The notes beneath the pieces were generated by a model, which worked only from the letters and a program-made list of their open reading frames with translations, was not told where the DNA came from and ran no database searches. Position numbers and translations under genes: made by a program. DNA of 5,432 bases from positions 1 through 5,432 of the forward strand of contig JAAZHF010000353.1 of the NCBI GenBank assembly GCA_012510865.1, read 5' to 3'. Origin of the DNA: Gammaproteobacteria bacterium (GTDB lineage: Bacteria > Pseudomonadota > Gammaproteobacteria > Xanthomonadales > Xanthomonadaceae). Below are positions 1 to 5,267 of this stretch, piece after piece (positions within the stretch are counted from its first letter, which is position 1; each line of letters opens with the position of its first letter).

Positions 1-1009
1 CCCAATCGTGAAAGCGCGACCGGAACCCGCGGACCGTGCACGGCTGGCCGAGCCCCTTGGGCGGCGCGTTCTGCAGCAGCGCCAGCATGGCGGCGTTCGA
101 CAGCGCGAAGGGCGGGCGGTCGCGGGGTAGCCCGTCGAGCAGCGCCAGGGCGGCGGCGGGCAGGGGGACGACGTGCTCCTCGCCACCCTTCATCCGGCTG
201 GGCGGGATCGTCCACAACGCGCGCTCGGCGTCGATCTCCGCCCACGTCGCCCCGATGGTTTCGTCGGTCCTGGCCGCGGTCAGGATCGTCCACCGCAGGG
301 CGCGCCGGGCGGGGCCGTCCCGCTCCGCCAGCCGGGCCACCAGCGCCGGCACGTCGGCGAACGGCATGGCCGGGTGGTGCCGCTTGCGCGCGATCCGCGA
401 CGGCTTGGCGAGCAGGTGTTCAAGGTGGCCGCGCCACCGCGCCGGGTTCTCCCCGGCCACTGACCCCATGACCTTCTCCGCGTCCCAGATGCGCTCGATC
501 CGCCCGCGCAGCCGGCTGGCCGTCTCGACCTTCCCGCCCGCGCGCCACAGCGGCGACAGGCAGGCGAGTACGGCGTCGGTGTCCACGCTCGCCACCGGCG
601 TATCGGCGGCCGGGCCGTAGTCGGCGAGGGACTGGCGCCACTGCCGCTCCTGCGCCTCCTTCTTCCAGCCGGCCCGGTGCCGGGCGATGTAGTCCTCGAC
701 GGCCTCGCCCCATGTGCGCGGCAAGGCGTCTGCGGCGCTCCTGGCGGCCCGCCGGTGCTCGATGGGGTCCAGGCCATCGGCCAGCAGGCGGCGGGCGTCC
801 GCGGCCCGCTCACGCGCTTCTGCGAGGGTCAAGGTCGTCGCGGCGCCCAGGCCCATCTCGCGCTTCCGCCCGCGCAGGGTGAACCGGAACACCCAAGACG
901 CCGTGCCGGCGGGGGTGACCAGCAGGTATAGGCCCGCGCCGTCAGCGTGGTAGCCTGCGGGCGCTGTTCGAACAAAGCGTGCGCTCAGGCGATTGGTCGG
1001 CCTCGCCAC
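1..1009 (-). CDS. P4-type tyrosine recombinase (phage/island integrase), 3' end cut off by window edge
   Basis: Site-specific recombinase that would integrate and excise a mobile element by strand exchange through a tyrosine nucleophile. 336 codons are visible. Residues about 6-85 form the N-terminal arm-binding domain typical of P4-like integrases (HADGAGLYLLVTPAG, then SWVFRFTLRGRKREMGLG). Residues about 97-200 are the core-binding domain (DYIARHRAGWK, ENPARWRGHL). The catalytic domain follows, with Arg247 in TAARTDETIGATW, Lys274 in SRMKGGEEHVVPL and Arg330 in CTVRGFRSRFHDW. The catalytic tyrosine and roughly the last 60 residues usual for the family lie beyond position 1. The GTG start is chosen because GGAGGG sits 10 nt upstream, the product then begins ARPTNRLSARF as in relatives, no ATG occurs before the upstream stop at 1124-1126, and the arm domain would otherwise be cut. 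Oddities: the His of the usual HGFR box is Arg327, and the segment before LSNAAML is shorter than in typical relatives. It is transcribed leftward, away from the tRNA-Arg gene. The family call is secure; activity is not. Confidence 0.93.
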   Translation of the reverse strand, partial: MARPTNRLSARFVRTAPAGYHADGAGLYLLVTPAGTASWVFRFTLRGRKREMGLGAATTLTLAEARERAADARRLLADGLDPIEHRRAARSAADALPRTWGEAVEDYIARHRAGWKKEAQERQWRQSLADYGPAADTPVASVDTDAVLACLSPLWRAGGKVETASRLRGRIERIWDAEKVMGSVAGENPARWRGHLEHLLAKPSRIARKRHHPAMPFADVPALVARLAERDGPARRALRWTILTAARTDETIGATWAEIDAERALWTIPPSRMKGGEEHVVPLPAAALALLDGLPRDRPPFALSNAAMLALLQNAPPKGLGQPCTVRGFRSRFHDW

Positions 1010-1019
1010 GGAATCACAA

Positions 1020-1025
1020 CCCTCC
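1020..1025 (-). promoter_or_regulatory. Ribosome binding site deciding the integrase GTG start
   Basis: On the minus strand GGAGGG lies 10 nt before the GTG at 1009-1007. It is the only strong Shine-Dalgarno match in the leader, and the reading frame holds no ATG between here and the upstream stop, so it fixes the start of the integrase. Confidence 0.75.
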
Positions 1026-1027
1026 GG

Positions 1028-1053
1028 CCATCCTTCGGCCCCATACTCCGGCC
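1028..1053. repeat. Two imperfect 13-bp tandem repeats in the integrase leader
   Basis: Read on the plus strand, CCATCCTTCGGCC (1028-1040) is followed directly by CCATACTCCGGCC (1041-1053), 11 of 13 bases identical. A partial third copy, CCTCCGGCC at 1021-1029, overlaps the first unit and carries the integrase ribosome binding site. The repeats fall between the predicted promoter and the start codon. They could be a regulator or recombinase arm-type binding site; that role is inference. Confidence 0.5.
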
Positions 1054-1057
1054 CCGG

Positions 1058-1086
1058 ATTGTAGAGGACGCAGGGGGACGGGTCAG
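1058..1086 (-). promoter_or_regulatory. Predicted sigma-70 promoter of the integrase gene
   Basis: On the minus strand a -35-like CTGACC (1086-1081) and a -10-like TACAAT (1063-1058) are separated by exactly 17 nt. The -10 matches the consensus at five of six positions and the -35 at four of six. Transcription would start near 1050, giving a leader of about 40 nt that contains the tandem repeats and the ribosome binding site. This is a prediction from sequence only. Confidence 0.5.
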
Positions 1087-1148
1087 GATTCTGCTTGCAG
1101 GATCGGCGCGGGGTAGGAGACAATCACGGACACTGGTGGACGGTCGGC

Positions 1149-1167
1149 GATTCCTCACTCTCCGCCA
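1149..1167 (+). other. Candidate attachment-site remnant resembling a tRNA-Ser 3' end
   Basis: The 19-mer GATTCCTCACTCTCCGCCA ends in CTCTCCGCCA, the 3' acceptor, discriminator and CCA shared by many bacterial tRNA-Ser genes. The bases before it resemble a T-loop and T-stem 3' side. No matching 5' half is present: bases further upstream do not pair as a T-stem, and the expected invariant C at the loop-stem junction is T, so this is not a functional tRNA. P4-type integrases commonly use tRNA 3' ends and leave such a duplicate at the far end of the element, and this one lies between the integrase and the next chromosomal gene. A chance 10-base match remains possible. Confidence 0.35.
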
Positions 1168-1185
1168 GTTGTACCCGCTGCACGA

Positions 1186-1214
1186 TTGACGGACGCAAAC
1201 CGTCGGGACATAAT
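1186..1214 (+). promoter_or_regulatory. Promoter of the tRNA-Arg gene
   Basis: TTGACG (1186-1191) and CATAAT (1209-1214) are separated by 17 nt, each five of six bases from the sigma-70 consensus. Transcription would begin near 1221, about 10 nt before the mature tRNA end, a normal arrangement for a strong single-tRNA promoter. Confidence 0.75.
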
Positions 1215-1230
1215 TCCGCTTCTGCGCAAC

Positions 1231-1307
1231 GCGCCCGTAGCTCAGCTGGATAGAGCACCAGGCTACGAACTTGGGGGTCGGAGGTTCGAATCCTTCCGGG
1301 CGCGCCA
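1231..1307 (+). tRNA. tRNA-Arg (anticodon ACG)
   Basis: A complete 77-nt cloverleaf. The acceptor stem GCGCCCG/CGGGCGC is perfectly paired. The D-stem is GCTC/GAGC (1240-1243, 1253-1256). The anticodon stem CCAGG/CTTGG encloses the loop CTACGAA, giving anticodon ACG at 1265-1267; the A would be edited to inosine by TadA to read CGU, CGC and CGA. The T-arm GGAGG/CCTTC encloses TTCGAAT. The discriminator is G1304 and CCA is encoded at 1305-1307. It has its own promoter and terminator, so it is probably monocistronic. The gene is intact, with no sign that an element has interrupted it; the integrase lies on its 5' side, not at the 3' end normally used as an attachment site. Confidence 0.98.
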
Positions 1308-1320
1308 TGGAAAAAGCATG

Positions 1321-1353
1321 AAGGCCAACGACTTCGCGGTTGTTGGCCTTTTT
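1321..1353 (+). terminator. Rho-independent terminator of the tRNA-Arg gene
   Basis: A 12-bp stem pairs 1321-1332 (AAGGCCAACGAC) with 1339-1350, with one G-U pair, around the hexaloop TTCGCG. A run of five T at 1349-1353 follows. An A-run at 1311-1315 lies just before the stem. It begins 13 nt after the tRNA CCA and should insulate the following operon from tRNA transcription. Confidence 0.9.
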
Positions 1354-1375
1354 GCTTGTCCGGATCCTGGTACGG

Positions 1376-1408
1376 CCCGGCGCGGTCCCGAACCCGGGCG
1401 CGGTCCCG
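1376..1408. repeat. GC-rich direct repeat upstream of the HAD-UbiA gene
   Basis: GGCGCGGTCCCG occurs at 1379-1390 and again at 1397-1408, an 18-nt spacing, each preceded by CCC or CCCG. A weaker third copy begins at about 1412 (CCCGGCGTGG). The repeats lie in the 120-nt gap between the tRNA terminator and the operon start, where the operon promoter must be; I could not identify convincing -35 and -10 boxes there. The repeats could be an operator or simply GC-rich low complexity. Confidence 0.35.
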
Positions 1409-1457
1409 CGTCCCGGCGTGGCCGGCCTTTCCCGCCGCCGCCGTTGATTGGGCGGAC

Positions 1458-1464
1458 AAGGGGG
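1458..1464 (+). promoter_or_regulatory. Ribosome binding site supporting the ATG at 1474
   Basis: AAGGGGG lies 9 nt before the ATG at 1474. A second purine tract, GAGGAG at 1467-1472, is only one base from the ATG, too close to work for it. The start at 1474 places the HAD motif DLDGT at residues 11-15, as expected for the fold. Confidence 0.6.
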
Positions 1465-1473
1465 GCGAGGAGC

Positions 1474-2904
1474 ATGGAGACGCACGATCTGCCGCTGGTT
1501 GTGGATCTCGACGGCACCCTGACGCCGGTCGACACCCTGCTGGAATCGCTGGTTCTCCTGCTCCGCCGTCGCCCGGCGGCCATGTTCCGCCTGCCGTTCT
1601 GGCTGGCGTCCGGACGGGCCGGCTTCAAGTCGCGCGTTGCGGCCACGCTGGGCCGCAGCCCCCGGCACCTGCCCTGGCGCGAGCCGCTGCTGGCCTACCT
1701 CCGCGAGCAGAAGCGCATGGGACGCCCGATCGTGCTGGCCACGGCGGCCCATCGCAGCATCGCCGACGCGGTCGCGGACGAGCTCGGCCTGTTCGATTCC
1801 GTGATCGCCACCGACGGCGGCGTCAACCTCAAGGGAAAGGCCAAGCTGGATGCCATCCGAGAGCGCTTTGGCGACCAGTTCGCCTATGCCGGCGACAGCC
1901 GCGCCGACCTCGCGCTCTGGCGGCACGCGGCGGCGGCGCTGCCGGTCGGGCGTCCGCGAAGGCTGCCCGATGGCGTCCACGTCGAGCGCGAGTTCACCCA
2001 GCCTGCGGCCTCGCCGCTGGTCTGGCTGCGCGCGCTGCGGGTGCACCAGTGGCTCAAGAACCTGCTGCTGTTCGTACCGCTGCTGACTTCGTTCGGCTTC
2101 ACGGATCCCGGCAAGGTCATGGCCGCGCTGACGGGGTTCGTGGCGTTCAGCCTGGCGGCATCCGCCACCTATCTCGTCAACGACCTCTGGGACCTGGAGA
2201 GCGACCGGCTGCACCCGCGCAAGCGTGAGCGGCCGATGGCCAGCGGCCGGATCGGGATCTCCGCCGCGCTGGGCATGGCGGCGGCTTTGCTCGCGACTGC
2301 CTTCCTCGTGGCATCGCGGGCCGGGAGCGGGCTGGCACTGATGCTGCTTGCCTACCTGGTGATCACCAGTGCCTACAGCTGGTACCTCAAGCGGATGATG
2401 CTGGTCGACATGCTGGTCCTGGCCGTGCTCTATACGCTGCGGATCCTCGCCGGCTCGGTGGCGATCGGCGTCTCCACCAGTTCCTGGCTGCTGGTGTTCT
2501 CGATCTTCATCTTCTTCAGCCTCGCCCTGGTGAAGCGCTGCTCGGAGCTGGTCGCGCTCAACGCGGTGTCGGTGGTCGACGCGCGGGGCCGCGACTACCA
2601 CTACTCCGACCTGCCCGTGCTGCTGCCCCTGGGCGTCGGCGCGGGCCTGTGCGCGGCGATCGTGTTCGGCCTCTTCATCAATGCGCCCGGCGCGCAGGCG
2701 GCCTACGGAACGCCCGCACTGCTGTGGTTGACCGGGCTGGGCCTGATGTACTGGATCTCGCGGCTGTGGATCAAGACCGTCCGCGGCGAGATGCACGACG
2801 ATCCCCTCGTCTACACCCTGAGGGATTTCGGCTGCAGGGTCACGATCACGGGAATGGTCGTCGCCACCCTGGCCGCGTTCGCGGTCGAGAGCCCGTTCCA
2901 GTGA
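1474..2904 (+). CDS. HAD phosphatase-UbiA prenyltransferase fusion, DPPR synthase-like
   Basis: A 476-aa two-domain enzyme. Residues 1 to about 185 form a HAD-superfamily phosphohydrolase: the nucleophile motif DLDGTL (Asp11, Asp13), Thr90 in LATAAH, lysines 120/122/124 in LKGKAKLD, and GDSRAD (Gly140-Asp145). From about residue 190 follows a polytopic UbiA-family domain. It carries NDLWDLESDRLHPRKRERP (236-254), the first Asp-rich motif in the form typical of decaprenyl-phosphate 5-phosphoribosyltransferase (Rv3806c-like) rather than of quinone or heme prenyltransferases. It also has LRILAG, SSWLL, KRCSEL (354-359) and HDDPLVYTLRD (441-451). The family reaction moves phosphoribose from PRPP to a polyprenyl phosphate at the inner membrane. 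The HAD part may then remove the 5-phosphate, giving polyprenyl-phospho-ribose; this is inference. The frame is open upstream to 1186, but that stretch crosses the tRNA and its terminator and is not coding. The stop overlaps the next gene by 4 nt, so the two are translationally coupled. Confidence 0.92.
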   Translation: METHDLPLVVDLDGTLTPVDTLLESLVLLLRRRPAAMFRLPFWLASGRAGFKSRVAATLGRSPRHLPWREPLLAYLREQKRMGRPIVLATAAHRSIADAVADELGLFDSVIATDGGVNLKGKAKLDAIRERFGDQFAYAGDSRADLALWRHAAAALPVGRPRRLPDGVHVEREFTQPAASPLVWLRALRVHQWLKNLLLFVPLLTSFGFTDPGKVMAALTGFVAFSLAASATYLVNDLWDLESDRLHPRKRERPMASGRIGISAALGMAAALLATAFLVASRAGSGLALMLLAYLVITSAYSWYLKRMMLVDMLVLAVLYTLRILAGSVAIGVSTSSWLLVFSIFIFFSLALVKRCSELVALNAVSVVDARGRDYHYSDLPVLLPLGVGAGLCAAIVFGLFINAPGAQAAYGTPALLWLTGLGLMYWISRLWIKTVRGEMHDDPLVYTLRDFGCRVTITGMVVATLAAFAVESPFQ

Positions 2905-3266
2905 GGGTGTTCGCGCTCGCGCTGGCCAGCATCGCGCTCTCGGTGGCGGCGCAGTTCCTGCTGAAGGACGGCATGGGCAGGATCGCATCGCGGATGCTGC
3001 CGGACCAGGTTTCGACCCTGCGCACCTTCGCCGCCGCAGCGGCCGAGCCGTCGGTCATCGCCGGCTTCGCGCTGTACGGGATGGGGGCGCTGGTCTGGCT
3101 GCTGGTGCTGAGGGACTGGGACGTGAGCAAGGCATATCCGCTGGTAGGGCTCGGCTTCGCCGCGACCCTGCTGCTGGGCTGGTCGATGGGCGAGAACGTC
3201 ACCCCCGCGCGCGGCGCCGGGGTCGCGCTCATCTGCATCGGCGTGGCCCTGGTCGGGAGGAGCTGA
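2901..3266 (+). CDS. Small four-helix SMR/ArnE-like membrane transporter
   Basis: A 121-aa integral membrane protein of small-multidrug-resistance size. Four hydrophobic segments are visible at about residues 3-21, 53-70, 78-96 and 104-119. Features recalling the ArnE/ArnF and EmrE group are Gln18-Phe-Leu-Leu-Lys22 in helix 1, the LRDWDVSKAYPLVGLG segment (70-85), and the closing GVALICIGVALVGRS. ArnE/ArnF relatives translocate undecaprenyl-phosphate-linked aminoarabinose across the inner membrane. Between a polyprenyl-P-pentose synthase and a GT-C-like protein, the likely job here is flipping the lipid-linked pentose to the periplasm; that role is inference. The GTG start overlaps the upstream stop as GTGA; a second GTG at 2907 is an alternative. 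The longer open frame back to 2649 lies inside the UbiA gene and is not used. SMR and related proteins usually act as homo- or heterodimers; no partner is visible. Confidence 0.82.
   Translation: MRVFALALASIALSVAAQFLLKDGMGRIASRMLPDQVSTLRTFAAAAAEPSVIAGFALYGMGALVWLLVLRDWDVSKAYPLVGLGFAATLLLGWSMGENVTPARGAGVALICIGVALVGRS
3255..3262 (+). promoter_or_regulatory. Ribosome binding site of the 665-aa membrane protein gene
   Basis: GGGAGGAG sits inside the last codons of the SMR-like gene, 7 nt before the ATG at 3270. The strong match and ideal spacing settle that start; only 3 nt separate the upstream stop from this ATG. Confidence 0.85.
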
Positions 3267-3269
3267 CCC

Positions 3270-5267
3270 ATGGGAACCATCCACGCGCCGCCACCCACGC
3301 CGACGGCGCGAACCACGACGCCGGTGGTGGCGGATGTCGCGGTCGCCGTCCTGGTCGGGGCGCTGTGGCTGTCGGTGCAGGGGTTCCGCTACGGCGTCTC
3401 CGACAACGTCTTCCACATTCCCTTCGTGTTGCGGTGGGCGCAGCTGCCGGCGTTCGCGGGGGACGCGTTCTACCAGACCCTGGGCAACTTCACGTCGGGC
3501 CTGTGGTGGCTGGTGCGGACCTTCGCCACGGAAGGCACGCTCGAGGCGACCTTCCTCTCGCTGCACGTGATCGGCCGCCTCGGTGCCTTCGTCGCGCTCG
3601 CCATGCTCATGCGCCCCCTGCTGGCCCAGCCGGCACTGCGCTGGTGCGCGCTGCTGCTGCTGGCCGGATCTCCCGCGATCCGGCATGGCTCACCGATCGG
3701 CGAACACGAGATCTTCGGGGACACGCTGGCCCATTCCACCTTCCTCTGGGGCGCGTTCCTCGCCGCGCTCGCCTGCGCTGCGCGGGCGCGCTGGAACTGG
3801 GCCGCGCTGTTCACGGCCGTCACCTTCTCCCTCAATGCCTTCGTGGGCATCTGGTGCGGCGGGGTGCTCGCCGTGGCCATGCTGGCCGGACCGGTGCGCG
3901 CCAGCCTGCGCCAGACGGCGCTGGCCGGGCTGGTGTTCGCGGTCGTGGCGGCGCCGGTGGCGATGTGGATCTTCAGCGCGAGCATCGCCGGCGACGCCCA
4001 CGACGGCTCCTTCAGCTTCGGCGGCTACATCCGCAGCTACTACCCGGCGCACTTCCTGATCGGCTATGCGCTGCCGCTAGAGGTGGCGAACCTGGCCGCG
4101 CTGGTTGCCCTGGCGCTGGTGGTGGGGCGCTCGAGGGGCTGGACCGCATGGAACCGGATCGTGGCGACGATGGCGGCGATCTTCGCCATCGGCGCCGTCG
4201 CGCCCTACCTCTGGGACAACCGCTTCCTCTACAACCTCCACCTGCTCAGGATCGATGGTGCGATCCAGCTGGTTGCGGTCGCGCTGCTGCTGCTCGCGGG
4301 GCTCGACATGGCGCTGCGCGCGGAACGCCTCGAGCGGCGCGTATTCGGCGGAGTCCTGGTCGTGGCCTGCATGTCCGCCCAGTTCGTGCCGGTCCTGCTG
4401 CTGTGGGCGGCCCTGCGCGCCGGCTTCGCCGCCGGCGCGCGGCTCCTGGTCGCCTTCGCGCTGTTGTTCGCGCTGGCCGCGCTTTGCCTCTGGTTGCCGG
4501 CGGCATGGAACGCAGCGCCGGATACCGGGGCGGCGTGCGCGCTGGCCGCGTACGCGCTGGCCATGTCGACTGCCCCCGGTCGCCTGCCGCGGGACTTCGC
4601 GCTGTCGGCAATCGCGACGTTGGCGCTGGCCGCGGTCGTGGCCCTCGCGATGCGCGGCGGCGGCCTGGGCGCGGGCGCAGCGCTGGAAACCCTGGCCGGC
4701 GCGGCGTTCATCCTCGCATGCCGCCACGGCGAATGGATGTGGCGCGTGGCGGGCGAGCGCCTCCGCCGCGCCGGATCCGCGGCCTTCGGCGTCCAGACCC
4801 TCGGCGTCGGCGCGCTGGTGCTGGTGCTGGCCGGGCTGCAGCTGGCCGCGACCTGGCAGGAGCGGTCGCGCCTTGCCGCTCCTGCCAGCGGCCGCATGGC
4901 CGACTGGCAGGCGATGACGCAATGGCTGCGTGAACACCCCCAGCGGGGGCCGGTCCTGGTTCCCGCCGAGGCCGATCGGGCGCTGGGCATGCACAACTTC
5001 CAGTTGAATGCGCGGACCTCGGTCTGGGTCGACTGGAAGCAGGGGGCGGCGGTGATGTGGGCGCCATCCTTCCACGCGACCTGGTCGCCGCGCTTCCACG
5101 CGGTCCAGCGGCTTGCTGGCGACGACGCCCTGTTGGCCTATGCGCGCGCGAACCGGATCCCGCTGGTGCTGCTGGGCGGGCCCGATGGTGCGCCCGAATG
5201 CAGCGCGGGCAGCCGCGAAGTGCATCGCAACGCCAGCTTCGCGCTGTGCAGCATCCGGTACCCCTAG
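3270..5267 (+). CDS. Polytopic membrane protein, probable GT-C-type glycosyltransferase
   Basis: A 665-aa protein with about a dozen hydrophobic helices through residue about 525 and a soluble C-terminal region of about 140 residues, presumably periplasmic. The first loop after helix 1 has SDNVFHIPFVLRW with Asp45 and His49, then AGDAFYQTLGN with Asp65. A later loop has GEHEIFGDTLAHS (Glu145, His146, Glu147, Asp151, His155). Acidic residues in the first periplasmic loop and many helices are hallmarks of GT-C enzymes that use polyprenyl-phosphate sugars. The C-terminal part holds LVPAEAD and ARTSVWVDWKQG (Arg582, Asp588, Lys590), which look like conserved positions but have no role I can assign. 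It is the last gene of the operon, tightly spaced after the SMR-like gene, so the likely donor is the lipid-linked pentose made and flipped by its neighbours. Acceptor unknown; pilin, LPS or another glycan are all possible. The membrane-protein call is secure; the transferase call is inference from topology and context. Confidence 0.8.
   Translation: MGTIHAPPPTPTARTTTPVVADVAVAVLVGALWLSVQGFRYGVSDNVFHIPFVLRWAQLPAFAGDAFYQTLGNFTSGLWWLVRTFATEGTLEATFLSLHVIGRLGAFVALAMLMRPLLAQPALRWCALLLLAGSPAIRHGSPIGEHEIFGDTLAHSTFLWGAFLAALACAARARWNWAALFTAVTFSLNAFVGIWCGGVLAVAMLAGPVRASLRQTALAGLVFAVVAAPVAMWIFSASIAGDAHDGSFSFGGYIRSYYPAHFLIGYALPLEVANLAALVALALVVGRSRGWTAWNRIVATMAAIFAIGAVAPYLWDNRFLYNLHLLRIDGAIQLVAVALLLLAGLDMALRAERLERRVFGGVLVVACMSAQFVPVLLLWAALRAGFAAGARLLVAFALLFALAALCLWLPAAWNAAPDTGAACALAAYALAMSTAPGRLPRDFALSAIATLALAAVVALAMRGGGLGAGAALETLAGAAFILACRHGEWMWRVAGERLRRAGSAAFGVQTLGVGALVLVLAGLQLAATWQERSRLAAPASGRMADWQAMTQWLREHPQRGPVLVPAEADRALGMHNFQLNARTSVWVDWKQGAAVMWAPSFHATWSPRFHAVQRLAGDDALLAYARANRIPLVLLGGPDGAPECSAGSREVHRNASFALCSIRYP

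Noticed and set aside
36..813. Plus-strand and other minus-strand frames over the integrase region
   Set aside because: The translations have no recognisable domains, while one continuous minus-strand frame yields integrase motifs over its full length.
1124..1459. Minus-strand frame giving GRIRTSDPQVRSLVLYPAEL
   Set aside because: It is the antisense of the same tRNA-Arg gene, another common spurious database protein. It also crosses the terminator hairpin.
1186..1473. In-frame N-terminal extension of the HAD-UbiA gene from an ATG-like start near 1186, including the peptide PVAQLDRAPGYELGG
   Set aside because: This stretch is the tRNA-Arg gene plus its terminator read as protein. The peptide is a well-known artefact of translating bacterial tRNA-Arg genes, and the true start at 1474 has a ribosome binding site and puts the HAD motif at the expected position.
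2649..2900. Upstream ATG at 2649 for the SMR-like gene
   Set aside because: It would overlap the UbiA coding region by 250 nt and adds an Arg-rich, non-membrane N-terminus. The GTG at 2901 gives a family-sized protein.
985..2988. Long minus-strand frame of 667 codons opposite the HAD-UbiA gene
   Set aside because: The translation is low-complexity, rich in Arg, Gln, Gly and His, with no recognisable domain, and it runs antisense to the tRNA and to a clear enzyme gene. Such frames are expected in high-GC DNA.
2811..3686. Minus-strand frame of 291 codons spanning the SMR-like gene
   Set aside because: It is antisense to three real genes and has biased, domain-free composition.
4077..5225. Minus-strand frame of 382 codons opposite the 665-aa membrane protein gene
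   Set aside because: It is an antisense shadow with Arg/Gln/Gly-rich composition and no motif; the plus-strand frame has coherent membrane helices and a strong ribosome binding site.
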